DNA from: Mesobacillus harenae
Lineage (GTDB): Bacteria > Bacillota > Bacilli > Bacillales > Cytobacillaceae
DNA length: 64,000 nucleotides
Direction of reading: 5' to 3'
NCBI RefSeq assembly: GCF_013343715.1
Contig: NZ_JABUNR010000003.1
Span: 248,001-312,000 of the forward strand
Below are positions 29,084 through 37,959 of this stretch, piece by piece (within the stretch, counting starts at the first letter, position 1; each line of letters starts with the position of its first letter). The translations under genes and the position numbers were made by a program. A model generated the notes under the pieces. The model was not told the origin of the DNA and did no database searches. It was given only the letters and a program-made list of their open reading frames with translations.

Positions 29084-29719
29084 ATGAATGAAAAGCTGCA
29101 AGACTATATTGATAAGCTCATTGCTGATCGTCCTGCTCTTTTTCAGGAGATGGAGCTGTTTGCGAAAGAAAACGGGGTTCCGATAATGGAACCTGCCGGA
29201 ATGGAAGCGTTGCTTCAACTGCTGCGTATACACCAGCCAAAAACGATACTTGAAGTCGGTACCGCAATCGGGTACTCTGCATTAAGAATGGCAGAAGCTC
29301 TCCCAGACACGATAATTACTACGATTGAAAGAGATGAGGAGCGGTATCGTTTAGCCTGCAAGTATATAAGCATGGCTAACAAAGAATCCCAAATTTCTGT
29401 AATCAATGGGGATGCGCTTGAAGTAGAAGAAGACGTTAAACAGCACGGTCCTTTTGATGCTATTTTTGTTGATGCTGCAAAAGGACAATATAAACGTTTT
29501 TTTGAAATGTACTCTAATTTTTTATCAAACGGCGGGCTTATGATAACTGATAATGTACTTTTTAAAGGACTTGTTTACGAAGGTGAAATCGAAAGCAGAA
29601 GACTCCGCAGTCTCGTCAAAAAAATAAATGAATTCAATAGCTGGCTGGCAAATAATCCTGAATTCCACACTGTTATTCTTCCAGTTGGAGATGGTGTAGC
29701 TGTCAGTATAAAGAGGTGA
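29084..29719 (+). CDS. trmR: tRNA 5-hydroxyuridine methyltransferase TrmR (YrrM)
   Basis: TrmR methylates 5-hydroxyuridine at position 34 of tRNA to 5-methoxyuridine with SAM. The protein (211 residues from ATG 29084; a TTG one codon earlier is possible) is a class I O-methyltransferase: ILEVGTAIGYSALRMA near 52-67, IFVDAAKGQYKRFFE near 126 with the metal-binding Asp, and MITDNVLFKG near 149. Its assignment rests on the operon with the two U32 peptidase-like genes, which make the hydroxyuridine substrate in B. subtilis (trhP1, trhP2). Confidence 0.92.
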   Translation: MNEKLQDYIDKLIADRPALFQEMELFAKENGVPIMEPAGMEALLQLLRIHQPKTILEVGTAIGYSALRMAEALPDTIITTIERDEERYRLACKYISMANKESQISVINGDALEVEEDVKQHGPFDAIFVDAAKGQYKRFFEMYSNFLSNGGLMITDNVLFKGLVYEGEIESRRLRSLVKKINEFNSWLANNPEFHTVILPVGDGVAVSIKR

Positions 29720-29725
29720 AAAGGA

Positions 29726-30655
29726 ATGAAAAAACCTGAGTTATTGGTTACCCCTACAAGTGTAAATGACATTTTACCGTTATGCGAAGCTGGTGCTGAT
29801 GCATTTGTGATAGGCGAAGAGAATTTCGGATTGCGACTTGCAGGCGAATTCAGCCGAGAAGATGTTAAACAATCAGTTAAGCTAGCCCACTCAAAAGGTA
29901 AAAAGGTATATGCAGCCGTGAATGCACTCTTTCATAACGAGAAAATAGACTTACTTGAGGGTTATATTCAATTCCTTGAAGAGATCGGTACAGACGCAAT
30001 TATTTTCGGAGATCCTGCTGTTCTGATGATTGCAAGGGATGTTGCACCTGAAATGAAGTTACACTGGAACACAGAAACAACAGCTACCAATTGGTACACA
30101 TGTAATTATTGGGGAAGAAAAGGTGCCAAACGTGCAGTACTAGCGCGTGAAATCAATATGGACGCAATCGTTGAAATGAAAGAGAATGCGGAAGTAGAGA
30201 TTGAAGTGCAGGTACATGGCATGACCTGTATGTTCCAGTCAAAACGCTCGTTACTTGGCAATTATTTTGAATACCAGGGAAAACAACTAGAAGTCGAAAG
30301 AGCCAAACAGGCTAAAGATATGTTTTTGCATGATCATGAACGTGAAAACAAATACCCGATATTTGAAGATGAAAATGGAACTCACATTATGAGTCCTAAT
30401 GATATATGCGTAATCGATGAGCTGCAGGAAATGGTTGAAGCAGGGGTGGATTCTTTTAAAATTGATGGTATTTTGAAAAGTCCGGAATATATCATTGCCA
30501 TTACAAAGCTGTACAGAAAAGCAATTGATCTCTCAGTGGATGAGCCTGATCAATATGATGATTTGAAAGAAGAGCTTCTGGCTGAAGCTGAAGCGATTCA
30601 GCCGCCAAACCGAAGGCTCGATACGGGATTCTTTTTCAAAGAGACCGTTTATTAA
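29726..30655 (+). CDS. trhP1: tRNA uridine hydroxylation protein TrhP1 (U32 peptidase-like, YrrN)
   Basis: This 309-residue U32-family TIM-barrel-like protein starts 6 bp after trmR. Although annotated as a peptidase family, it functions with TrhP2 in prephenate-dependent formation of 5-hydroxyuridine at tRNA position 34. The HGMTCMFQSKRSLLGNYF segment near 164-181 corresponds to the Cys-rich segment of TrhP2 but keeps only one of the cysteines. That suggests TrhP1 is a non-iron-sulfur partner subunit. Confidence 0.88.
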   Translation: MKKPELLVTPTSVNDILPLCEAGADAFVIGEENFGLRLAGEFSREDVKQSVKLAHSKGKKVYAAVNALFHNEKIDLLEGYIQFLEEIGTDAIIFGDPAVLMIARDVAPEMKLHWNTETTATNWYTCNYWGRKGAKRAVLAREINMDAIVEMKENAEVEIEVQVHGMTCMFQSKRSLLGNYFEYQGKQLEVERAKQAKDMFLHDHERENKYPIFEDENGTHIMSPNDICVIDELQEMVEAGVDSFKIDGILKSPEYIIAITKLYRKAIDLSVDEPDQYDDLKEELLAEAEAIQPPNRRLDTGFFFKETVY

Positions 30656-30672
30656 ATAAGGAGGCAGCCATC

Positions 30673-31947
30673 ATGACAGCAGTCAAAGCTAATATTTCTG
30701 AAATGATCAATGGAAAACGCGTCATTGTGAAAAAACCGGAACTCCTAGCCCCAGCAGGCAACCTAGAGAAACTTAAAATTGCTGTTCAATACGGGGCTGA
30801 TGCTGTATTTATCGGAGGCCAGGAGTACGGATTGCGTTCGAATGCTGATAATTTCACCTTTGCAGAAATGAAAGAAGGCGTAGAGTTTGCCAAACAATAT
30901 GGAGCTAGAATTTATGTAACAACGAATATCTTTGCCCATAACGAAAATATAGATGGGCTCGATGACTATCTTTTGGGATTACGTGACGCTGGAGTAGCAG
31001 GAATAATTGTTGCAGATCCGTTAATTATTGAAACTTGCCGGAGGGTCGCTCCCGAAATTGAAGTCCACTTAAGTACCCAACAATCTTTATCTAACTGGAA
31101 GGCTGTACAGTACTGGAAAGAAGAAGGGCTTGAGCGTGTTGTCTTGGCGAGGGAAACAAGCGAAGAAGAAGTTCGCGAAATTAAAGAAAAAGTGGATATT
31201 GAAATTGAAACCTTTATTCATGGGGCAATGTGCATTGCTTATTCAGGACGCTGTACGCTGAGTAACCATATGACCGCCCGTGATTCTAACCGGGGTGGCT
31301 GCTGCCAGTCATGCCGATGGGATTATGACTTGTATCAGTTAGCGGGAGAAAATGAAAAAGCCTTGTTTGCTGAAGGGGATCATCCTTTTGCAATGAGCCC
31401 AAAAGACCTCAAATTAATTGAATCAATTCCCCGAATGATTGAACTTGGAATTGACAGTTTAAAGATTGAAGGAAGAATGAAGTCGATCCATTATGTTGCC
31501 ACTGTTGTTAGTGTGTATCGGAAAGTAATTGACGCCTATTGTGCAGACCCTGAAAACTTCAAGATAAAAAAAGAATGGCTTGAGGAACTGGACAAATGTG
31601 CAAACCGTGAAACCGCTCCTGCCTTTTTTGAAGGAGTTCCCGGGTATAAAGAGCAAATGTTTGGAAACCATAGCAAGAAGACAATGTTCGACTTTGCCGG
31701 TTTGGTCCTTGGCTATGACCCTGAAACCAAAATAGTCACACTTCAACAGCGTAATTATTTTAAGGCCGGAGATGAAGTAGAATTTTTCGGTCCTAAAATG
31801 GATAATTTCACAATGGTTGTGGAGGAATTATGGGATGAACGCGGAAATGTATTAGATGCAGCCCGCCATCCTCTGCAAATTGTCCAATTCAAGGCGGATC
31901 AGCCGGTCCATCCTAATGACATGATGCGGAAGGAGAAGAAAGCATGA
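30673..31947 (+). CDS. trhP2: tRNA uridine hydroxylation protein TrhP2 (U32 peptidase-like, YrrO)
   Basis: The 424-residue U32-family protein has the canonical signature: [16 protein letters not shown] followed by [11 protein letters not shown] near 177-215, whose cysteines probably bind an Fe-S cluster. A C-terminal beta-barrel extension ([10 protein letters not shown] onwards) is absent from TrhP1. It acts with TrhP1 to build 5-hydroxyuridine in tRNA, which TrmR then methylates. Its TGA overlaps the ATG of udk by 4 bp (ATGA at 31944-31947). Confidence 0.9.
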   Translation: MTAVKANISEMINGKRVIVKKPELLAPAGNLEKLKIAVQYGADAVFIGGQEYGLRSNADNFTFAEMKEGVEFAKQYGARIYVTTNIFAHNENIDGLDDYLLGLRDAGVAGIIVADPLIIETCRRVAPEIEVHLSTQQSLSNWKAVQYWKEEGLERVVLARETSEEEVREIKEKVDIEIETFIHGAMCIAYSGRCTLSNHMTARDSNRGGCCQSCRWDYDLYQLAGENEKALFAEGDHPFAMSPKDLKLIESIPRMIELGIDSLKIEGRMKSIHYVATVVSVYRKVIDAYCADPENFKIKKEWLEELDKCANRETAPAFFEGVPGYKEQMFGNHSKKTMFDFAGLVLGYDPETKIVTLQQRNYFKAGDEVEFFGPKMDNFTMVVEELWDERGNVLDAARHPLQIVQFKADQPVHPNDMMRKEKKA

Positions 31948-32579
31948 CACGCAAACCAGTTGTGATAGGCGTTGCTGGGGGTTCCGGTTCAGGGAAAACC
32001 AGTGTAACGAGAGCTATTTACGAACATTTTAAAGGTCATTCTATTTTAATGCTGGAACAGGATTTTTATTATAAAGACCAGCGCCATCTTCCATTTGAAG
32101 AACGGCTGAAAACGAATTATGACCATCCGCTGGCTTTTGATAATGATCTTCTCATTGAGCATATTACAAAGCTTTTGGCTTATGAAGCGATTGAAAAGCC
32201 GGTCTATGATTATTCTATGCACACCCGGTCCAGCGAGATTATTCCGGTGGAGCCTAAGAATGTAATCATACTTGAAGGAATCCTAATACTTGAAGACGAA
32301 CGGCTAAGAGACTTAATGGATATTAAGCTTTTTGTTGATACAGATGCCGATTTGAGGATTATCCGCCGACTGCTTCGAGATATTAAAGAACGCAGCCGCT
32401 CTGTGGATTCAGTCATTGAACAGTACGTCGGTGTTGTTAGGCCGATGCATAACCAATTTATTGAACCCACGAAGCGTTACGCTGATGTGATCATACCTGA
32501 AGGCGGGCACAATCATGTGGCAGTTGACCTTATGGTAACAAAAATTCAAACAATTCTTGAACAAAAATCGTTTTTGTGA
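31944..32579 (+). CDS. udk: Uridine kinase
   Basis: Udk phosphorylates uridine and cytidine with a nucleoside triphosphate in pyrimidine salvage. The 211-residue P-loop kinase has GGSGSGKTS at 12-20, DFYYKDQ near 41, [10 protein letters not shown] near 60 and [13 protein letters not shown] near 128, with the usual family length. Its start overlaps the trhP2 stop codon, so it is translated from the same mRNA. No terminator of classical form follows; two inverted repeats lie between it and greA. Confidence 0.96.
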   Translation: MTRKPVVIGVAGGSGSGKTSVTRAIYEHFKGHSILMLEQDFYYKDQRHLPFEERLKTNYDHPLAFDNDLLIEHITKLLAYEAIEKPVYDYSMHTRSSEIIPVEPKNVIILEGILILEDERLRDLMDIKLFVDTDADLRIIRRLLRDIKERSRSVDSVIEQYVGVVRPMHNQFIEPTKRYADVIIPEGGHNHVAVDLMVTKIQTILEQKSFL

Positions 32580-32706
32580 AACAATAGCATAGATAATAAT
32601 AGGTTTATTTGGTAAAAACAATGCTTCGCTTGTCCAATACCTGTTTTTATCATGATCAATCATATGGCTGACTAAAAAAACAAAATGTCCCTTGGGACTA
32701 ATGTGC

Positions 32707-32732
32707 TGCGCGCCCCTTAATGGGGACGCGCA
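32707..32732. repeat. GC-rich inverted repeat between udk and greA
   Basis: TGCGCGCCCC and GGGG-A-CGCGCA pair around TTAAT with one bulged A. No T-run follows, so it is not a typical terminator. Confidence 0.6.
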
Positions 32733-32736
32733 ACCT

Positions 32737-32755
32737 GTATTTACATTGTAAATAC
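32737..32755. promoter_or_regulatory. Perfect 19-bp palindrome upstream of greA
   Basis: GTATTTACATTGTAAATAC is a perfect 9+1+9 inverted repeat 62 bp before the greA start. Its size and symmetry suit a dimeric repressor operator; the binder is unknown. Confidence 0.5.
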
Positions 32756-32816
32756 GCCTACATATTGCAGACTAAGTTTTTTGGGGACTTGCGATGATTA
32801 GAAGGAGTGAAGAATA

Positions 32817-33293
32817 GTGGCTACAGATAAAGTTTTTCCAATGACACAAGCTGGTAAAGAGAAACTTGAACAAGAATTAGAACAATTAAAATCAGTAAAA
32901 AGAAAAGAAGTAGTAGAACGAATTAAAGTCGCCCGCAGCTTTGGTGACCTCTCTGAAAACTCTGAGTACGATTCAGCGAAGGAAGAGCAAGCGTTTGTTG
33001 AGGGCAGAATTACTACGCTTGAAAACATGATCCGCAATGCGAAAATTATTGAAGAAGATGCTATCAGCGGAGACTCAGTTTCGCTTGGCCGTTCGGTTAC
33101 TTTTGTTGAGCTGCCAAATGGGGACGAAGAAACCTATACTATTGTAGGAAGTGCTGAAGCTGATCCGTTTGAAGGGAAAATTTCAAACGATTCGCCGATT
33201 GCCAAGAGTTTAATTGGGAAAAAAGTCGGTGACCAGGTTTCTGTACAAACACCTGGCGGGGAAATGAGCGTTAGAATTACATCGATTAATTAG
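32817..33293 (+). CDS. greA: Transcription elongation factor GreA
   Basis: GreA rescues backtracked RNA polymerase by stimulating transcript cleavage. The 158-residue protein has an N-terminal coiled coil (about 10-75) whose tip carries the acidic [13 protein letters not shown] motif at about 43-55, and a C-terminal FKBP-like domain with [19 protein letters not shown] near 115. The GTG start follows AAGGAG at 32802-32807. Length and motif positions are standard. Two palindromes lie upstream, and an unusual terminator that overlaps the pbpI ribosome site lies downstream. Confidence 0.96.
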   Translation: MATDKVFPMTQAGKEKLEQELEQLKSVKRKEVVERIKVARSFGDLSENSEYDSAKEEQAFVEGRITTLENMIRNAKIIEEDAISGDSVSLGRSVTFVELPNGDEETYTIVGSAEADPFEGKISNDSPIAKSLIGKKVGDQVSVQTPGGEMSVRITSIN

Positions 33294-33332
33294 GATTTCC
33301 TTTATTTATAACTAAAATGTTTGAATTTCCCG

Positions 33333-33365
33333 CACCTCGTCAACACTCTTGACGAGGTGTTTTTT
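33333..33365 (+). terminator. greA terminator whose 3' arm is the pbpI ribosome site
   Basis: CACCTCGTCAA (33333-33343) and TTGACGAGGTG (33349-33359) form an 11-bp perfect stem with a CACTC loop, followed by six Ts. The GAGGTG of the 3' arm is exactly 6 bp before the ATG of pbpI at 33366. Confidence 0.85.
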
Positions 33366-35129
33366 ATGTGGAAAAAACGAGCAATTTTCTGTACGTCCCT
33401 ATGTTTCCTTGTTTTGGCTGTTTTATTTGCAAGGCTAGTCCAGATTCAGCTTGTGGATACTAAATCTTTTTCTAAGCACAATATAAATTTATTAGAATCG
33501 AGTGTAGAACAACGATCCCAGTCAATGGTTGTTGATAATGGCAGAGGCAAATTTTTAGACCGGCATGGAGAGCCACTAACCTTCGAAAAAATTCCCGTTC
33601 TTATCTTATTTCCTTTTTTAAAAAAGATTGATTGGCCTGCTGCCGAAGTTGCGAGAACTATAGGAGTTTCTGAATTTAGGCTTATGGAAGCAGTGAAAGC
33701 TGCTAAGAATCCATTTGCATATGGAGAACCTCAGCCTGTGGTGCTCACAAAAATTCAAATGGAAAAGATAAACTCTTTAAAAATCCCTGGTGTGTTTGCA
33801 GTAGAGCAAAAATATGATGTTAAAAAAAATCCGGCTGAACAGTTGTTAGGGATTGTTGGTGAAAATGAAAGGATGATACTAAAGCGGCACCCAGATAAAC
33901 AGCTCCCCCCGCGCACATTAATTGGATTATCTGGACTTGAGGAGTCCTTTGATGAATTTCTGTTAGCAGAAGGCAGCAGCAAGCTTGTTTATCACGTTGA
34001 TGGTGAGGGAGCACCTTTATTTGGCATTAATGTAAAGTATGTGGAGCCTGGCAATCCTTTCTACCCAATAAACATAAGGACAACGATTGATAAGAAGCTG
34101 CAGGAAGCAGCCGAGCAGCTGGCCGATACACATGCTATCAAATCAGGAGGCCTAGTTTTGCTTGATATCGAATCAAACGCCATTCTGGCAATGGTATCAC
34201 GACCATCGATTAATCGGAAAGATCCATTTGCCGATTCTGGTATAAATAACATGATGTTAAAGCAGCATGCACCTGGTTCAGTTTTCAAAACTGTGGTTGC
34301 TGCAGCAGCAATCGACTACAATTTGGCTGATCCAATGCGGAAATTTGATTGCGACAGAAAAATAAACGGAGATCCTGACCTCGAGTTTCAGCATGGTAAT
34401 CTGACTTTTTCAGAGAGCTTTGCAAGAAGCTGCAACAGAACCTTTGGAGAGCTTTCGAAAGAGCTGAAGGAGATTGATGAGAATATATTAGAAGAGTATG
34501 CAGCGAAATTATCATTAGTAGGACAGACGGGCTGGGAAGGTGATGTTTTCCACCTTTCTGATTTTAAACAGCTGCCAGGGGAAGATAAGGGCAGAGTATT
34601 TGCAATAGAAGAAGCTAAGAAGGATGATAATTTTGCAGCTTTGTCGGGGATTGGACAGCATGAGGTCAGGGTCACACCACTCTCAGTAGCAAATATGATG
34701 GCAACAATAGCAAAGGCTGGAAAAAAGGAAATGGTCAGGGCGGCTACAGCGATTGAATATCAAAACGGTACAAGCTTGGTGGCTTTTGATAAAAAAGATC
34801 TTGCAGGCGACTCGCTTGCTCCATATACAGCGATGAAACTGCAGCAGCTGCTCCGTGGGGTCGTCGTGAGTGAAAATGGGACAGGCAGATGGTTCCAAAA
34901 TCTCCCTTATGAGGTAGCTGGCAAATCAGGAACCGCAGAAACTGGGATTTTTATAGATGATAAGCAGCTTCATAACAAGTGGTTTGCTGGCTATTTTCCA
35001 TATAAGAACCCTAGGTATGCCCTTGTAACAGTTAACCTTGGAGTTTTTGGGAATGAAGGAGCTGTTAACCCTCTATTTGCAGATATGGTCGATGTTATAT
35101 TTAAGTACGATCAGGAGAACGGGTTATGA
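33366..35129 (+). CDS. pbpI: Class B penicillin-binding protein PbpI (YrrR)
   Basis: This 587-residue transpeptidase has an N-terminal membrane anchor (about residues 5-25), a dimerisation/pedestal region, and a penicillin-binding domain with the three active-site motifs: S305-x-x-K308, S355-C-N357 and K520-S-G-T. ATG 33366 is 6 bp after GAGGTG; a TTG 15 codons upstream lies before the terminator stem and is unlikely. In B. subtilis pbpI is forespore-associated. Its ribosome site lies in the 3' arm of the greA terminator, so it can be occluded on readthrough RNA. yrrS follows. Confidence 0.93.
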   Translation: MWKKRAIFCTSLCFLVLAVLFARLVQIQLVDTKSFSKHNINLLESSVEQRSQSMVVDNGRGKFLDRHGEPLTFEKIPVLILFPFLKKIDWPAAEVARTIGVSEFRLMEAVKAAKNPFAYGEPQPVVLTKIQMEKINSLKIPGVFAVEQKYDVKKNPAEQLLGIVGENERMILKRHPDKQLPPRTLIGLSGLEESFDEFLLAEGSSKLVYHVDGEGAPLFGINVKYVEPGNPFYPINIRTTIDKKLQEAAEQLADTHAIKSGGLVLLDIESNAILAMVSRPSINRKDPFADSGINNMMLKQHAPGSVFKTVVAAAAIDYNLADPMRKFDCDRKINGDPDLEFQHGNLTFSESFARSCNRTFGELSKELKEIDENILEEYAAKLSLVGQTGWEGDVFHLSDFKQLPGEDKGRVFAIEEAKKDDNFAALSGIGQHEVRVTPLSVANMMATIAKAGKKEMVRAATAIEYQNGTSLVAFDKKDLAGDSLAPYTAMKLQQLLRGVVVSENGTGRWFQNLPYEVAGKSGTAETGIFIDDKQLHNKWFAGYFPYKNPRYALVTVNLGVFGNEGAVNPLFADMVDVIFKYDQENGL

Positions 35130-35209
35130 AAGGATAAGATATAAATTCTTTCCTGTTTGCATAAAGTCATGGTAGAATGTTGACAACCTTATTCAGGGAG
35201 GAAAGCGCC

Positions 35210-35884
35210 GTGAGAAACGACGATTATGGAAATCTAGACGAAGGGTCCCGCATCAAAAAGCGGGCAAAGAGAAGAAAAACCAATATTATTTTAAATAGCT
35301 TGATAGTAATTGTCCTATTATTGATAATCTTCGTATCTTCCAGGATTTTCTTTGGGACTGACGAAAACACAGCCGATGACAGTCAAGTGGCAGCTGAAAA
35401 TATGAAAGATACAGCTTCGAAAGATACCTCGGAATCGGATAAAACAGACAATGACAGTGAAGATTCGGGACAGACTGAAACTGGCTCCAATCTTGAGGGA
35501 GATGGGAGCAGCACCTCGGATGACAGCAGTACAAGCGAGCCAGTCGTTTCGGATGGTGGAAGCGATTCAAACGTTAAGCAAACAATTGTTAACCCAGACT
35601 GGAAACCAGTTGGCACCACTCAGACAGGTGAACATATATCTAGTTCAGATCCTAATTCGGCCGATTGGAAGGAAAAGGAGCTGGCTCTGTCCCATGGAGC
35701 TGGAATTGACCACGCGAACATGACTGTTTGGTGGCTGGAAAGCAATGGAGATCCTAATAATGCAATTGGGACCATCTCTGGAAAAGGCAGTGACCAAACC
35801 TACCGTGTCTACATCGAGTGGGTAGATGGACAGGGCTGGAAACCAGTTAAGGTTGAAGAACTTATTGAAAATGATAAAAAATAG
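35210..35884 (+). CDS. yrrS: DUF1510 membrane protein YrrS
   Basis: The 224-residue protein has a basic cytosolic N-terminus (RIKKRAKRRK), one transmembrane helix at about 25-47, a long acidic Ser/Thr/Asp-rich extracellular linker (about 50-130) and a conserved C-terminal DUF1510 domain (WWLESNGDPNNAIGTISG region). GTG 35210 lies 7 bp after AGGGAGGAAAG; the frame is open 11 codons upstream without a ribosome site. It follows pbpI and is likely cotranscribed. In B. subtilis yrrS lies in the same place and interacts with division proteins; the role is unproven here. Confidence 0.85.
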   Translation: MRNDDYGNLDEGSRIKKRAKRRKTNIILNSLIVIVLLLIIFVSSRIFFGTDENTADDSQVAAENMKDTASKDTSESDKTDNDSEDSGQTETGSNLEGDGSSTSDDSSTSEPVVSDGGSDSNVKQTIVNPDWKPVGTTQTGEHISSSDPNSADWKEKELALSHGAGIDHANMTVWWLESNGDPNNAIGTISGKGSDQTYRVYIEWVDGQGWKPVKVEELIENDKK

Positions 35885-35889
35885 CTCTT

Positions 35890-35922
35890 TAAAGCCCCGA
35901 TAATTTTCGAGGCTTTTTTTTA
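35890..35922 (+). terminator. Terminator after yrrS
   Basis: AAAGCCCCGA and TTCGAGGCTTT form a stem with one mismatch, followed by eight Ts. Confidence 0.8.
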
Positions 35923-36093
35923 TTAATTTCCGGTATCCAAACTAGATTATGGTTATGAATATCCTCAGGGTTTCGTCTTAGAGTAAGATCTCCCTCAATG
36001 ATCCCCCAGAAGGAAATCAACCCCACCATACCAAGTATTTTTTAATATCTAGAGAGCTTATTTTTTCGCCTACAGGGCTTGTTTGCTTAACAG

Positions 36094-36121
36094 TGTGGAA
36101 TGTGGAATGTGGAATGTGGGG
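36094..36121. repeat. Tandem 7-bp repeat, 4 units
   Basis: TGTGGAA is repeated three times exactly, then TGTGGGG as a fourth variant copy, followed by TGTGTGC. Confidence 0.85.
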
Positions 36122-36135
36122 TGTGTGCAAGACCA

Positions 36136-36165
36136 AACGGACCGGGCGATTATGCCCGGTCCGTT
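36136..36165. terminator. Strong hairpin between yrrS and yrzA
   Basis: AACGGACCGGGC and GCCCGGTCCGTT pair perfectly (12 bp, 6-nt loop). It lies just past the minus-strand yrzA stop. The T-tract is weak on both sides. Confidence 0.65.
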
Positions 36166-36190
36166 CTTGTGTTATCAATCCGCTCTAAGA

Positions 36191-36397
36191 CTATTTGGCT
36201 TTTGATTTAAAATGTACGACGGCAGAATAATAGCAGCGGCCGTTTTCATCTACATGCATCTGATGCGAAACAGAATGAACACGTAATAAAATAGCCCGAT
36301 TAATTTCAATTTGTTGATTAATCTTCTTTTCTAGCTGGCTAAGTTGAGGAGCTTCAAAAAACTCTACTTTATCTTCAATTAAGTCGAAATTGAGCAT
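36191..36397 (-). CDS. yrzA: Small protein YrzA (DUF2536)
   Basis: The 68-residue protein starts MLNFDLIEDKVEFFEA and contains LEKKINQQIEINRAILLRVH, a predicted amphipathic helix, then HQMHVDENGRCYYSAVVHFK. Size, sequence style and position divergent from yrrT match B. subtilis yrzA. No motif suggests a reaction. GGATTAG upstream on the minus strand serves as a modest ribosome site. Confidence 0.75.
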   Translation of the reverse strand: MLNFDLIEDKVEFFEAPQLSQLEKKINQQIEINRAILLRVHSVSHQMHVDENGRCYYSAVVHFKSKAK

Positions 36398-36572
36398 ACA
36401 TCATCTAATCCTTTCCGTGCGCTGTCTACTATCTCATTGTATGTATGTAGATGAAAGGAATCAAGTTATAGTTGATTCAGATAGAGTCAATATGGTAAAT
36501 TTAGAACAAGTTAATTTTTAATTCATACTATACTTATAGGATTTATTAGAATAACAATGGAGTGTGGTCAAA

Positions 36573-37214
36573 ATGGGTAAAGAGTTTATAGAGCTTTTTG
36601 ATAAGTGGGCTGATACGTATGATTCTTCAGTAGTAGGCCATGATCCTGAATATAAAGATGTTTTTTTACATTACGATCAGATTCTAACAGAAGTAACAAA
36701 TCGGGCACAGGGAACCGTATTGGAGTTTGGCCCGGGAACAGGGAATCTTACCCTAAGACTTGCTGAAAAAGGGCTGAAAGTTATTGCAGTTGAACCATCC
36801 CCTGCAATGAGAAAGCAGGCAGAAGTGAAGCTTGGTTCAAAAGCGTTGATTTTAGAAGGTGATTTCTTTAATTATCCAACAAATCTGGCTTATAATACGA
36901 TGGTGAGTACTTATGCTTTTCATCATTTAACTGATAAGGAAAAAGCAGAAGCGATAGCCAGCTATGGAAACCGTCTTGCCCAAGGTGGTAAAATAGTTTT
37001 TGCGGATACTATGTACGAGTCTGCAGAAGCTTATAAAGAAGCCATCTCAACTGCCTTGTCGAAAGGATTTAAAAACCTCGCGGAAGACTTACAAAGAGAA
37101 TATTACACTACTATTCCCGTTTTAAAGGATATTTTGGAGAAGAACGGGTTTACAGCAAGCTTTCAGCGCTGCAATGATTTTGTCTGGCTGATGACAGGTG
37201 AGAAAAAGGAATAG
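36573..37214 (+). CDS. yrrT: SAM-dependent methyltransferase YrrT
   Basis: The 213-residue class I methyltransferase has [19 protein letters not shown] near residues 47-65 (motif I) and [10 protein letters not shown] near 110 (motif IV). ATG 36573 lies 8 bp after TGGAGTG; the GTG at 36564 falls inside that ribosome site. It opens the yrrT-mtnN-mccA-mccB-yrhC unit. Family knowledge gives no firm substrate. Its place suggests a methyl transfer that generates S-adenosylhomocysteine feeding MtnN. In B. subtilis the unit is repressed by CymR; I could not identify a convincing CymR box here. Confidence 0.87.
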   Translation: MGKEFIELFDKWADTYDSSVVGHDPEYKDVFLHYDQILTEVTNRAQGTVLEFGPGTGNLTLRLAEKGLKVIAVEPSPAMRKQAEVKLGSKALILEGDFFNYPTNLAYNTMVSTYAFHHLTDKEKAEAIASYGNRLAQGGKIVFADTMYESAEAYKEAISTALSKGFKNLAEDLQREYYTTIPVLKDILEKNGFTASFQRCNDFVWLMTGEKKE

Positions 37215-37231
37215 AAAGAGGTATACACAGT

Positions 37232-37936
37232 ATGAAAGTTGCAATAATTGGTGCAATGGAAGAAGAAGTTACCCTGTTAAGAGAAAAGATCGAAAATCGC
37301 AGACAGGAAACAATCGCAGGATGCGAATATACGATAGGCCTGCTTGGAGAAACAGATGTCATTCTCCTGCGTTCTGGAATCGGAAAAGTAAACGCAGCAA
37401 TGTCTACTGCGATCCTGCTTGAAAGGTTTCAGCCTGATTATGTAATTAACACGGGATCAGCAGGCGGATTCAATCCAGCATTGAATGTTGGCGATGTTGT
37501 TATCTCGTCGGAAGTTCGCCATCATGACGTTGACGTTACAGCCTTTGGATATGAATACGGGCAAGTCCCTCAGTTGCCCGCTGCATTTATTGCAAATCCT
37601 TTATTGATTGAAGCGGCAGAATCCTCTGCTCAAGACATAACAGATGTCCGGACCATAAAGGGCCTAATTGCTACCGGAGATTCTTTCATGAATGATCCTG
37701 GCCGTGTAGAATATATCCGTGACAAATTTACGGATCTGCAGGCAGTTGAAATGGAGGCGGCTGCAGTTGCTCAAGTGGCATATCAGTTTAAGACACCTTT
37801 TGTCATTATACGATCTCTTTCGGATATTGCCGGCAAAGAATCAGATGTTTCTTTTGAACAATTTTTGGAAAAGGCAGCTGTTAACTCCGCAAACCTAGTG
37901 TTAAAGATGGTGTCTTCTTTAGTAGATAATCAATAA
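37232..37936 (+). CDS. mtnN: 5'-methylthioadenosine/S-adenosylhomocysteine nucleosidase
   Basis: MtnN splits MTA and SAH to adenine plus the thioribose or S-ribosylhomocysteine. The 234-residue protein shows [11 protein letters not shown] at 3-13 (catalytic Glu), NTGSAGGF near 76, TGDSFMND near 151, [13 protein letters not shown] near 171 and RSLSDIAG with the catalytic Asp near 199. AGAAAGAGG precedes the ATG. With mccAB it supports recycling of SAH-derived homocysteine into cysteine. Confidence 0.96.
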   Translation: MKVAIIGAMEEEVTLLREKIENRRQETIAGCEYTIGLLGETDVILLRSGIGKVNAAMSTAILLERFQPDYVINTGSAGGFNPALNVGDVVISSEVRHHDVDVTAFGYEYGQVPQLPAAFIANPLLIEAAESSAQDITDVRTIKGLIATGDSFMNDPGRVEYIRDKFTDLQAVEMEAAAVAQVAYQFKTPFVIIRSLSDIAGKESDVSFEQFLEKAAVNSANLVLKMVSSLVDNQ

Positions 37937-37959
37937 TTTCCCATAAGGGGGAAGAAATT

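Larger units (their letters stand above)
35885..36190. other. 306-bp gap between yrrS and yrzA
   Basis: It contains the yrrS terminator, a short tandem repeat (36094-36121) and the yrzA terminator. The remaining 150 bp show no gene or clear signal. Confidence 0.5.

Noticed and set aside
36481..36572. Possible CymR operator before yrrT
   Set aside because: Partial similarity only; I could not match the known CymR site with confidence and no good -35 pairs with TATACT at 36529.
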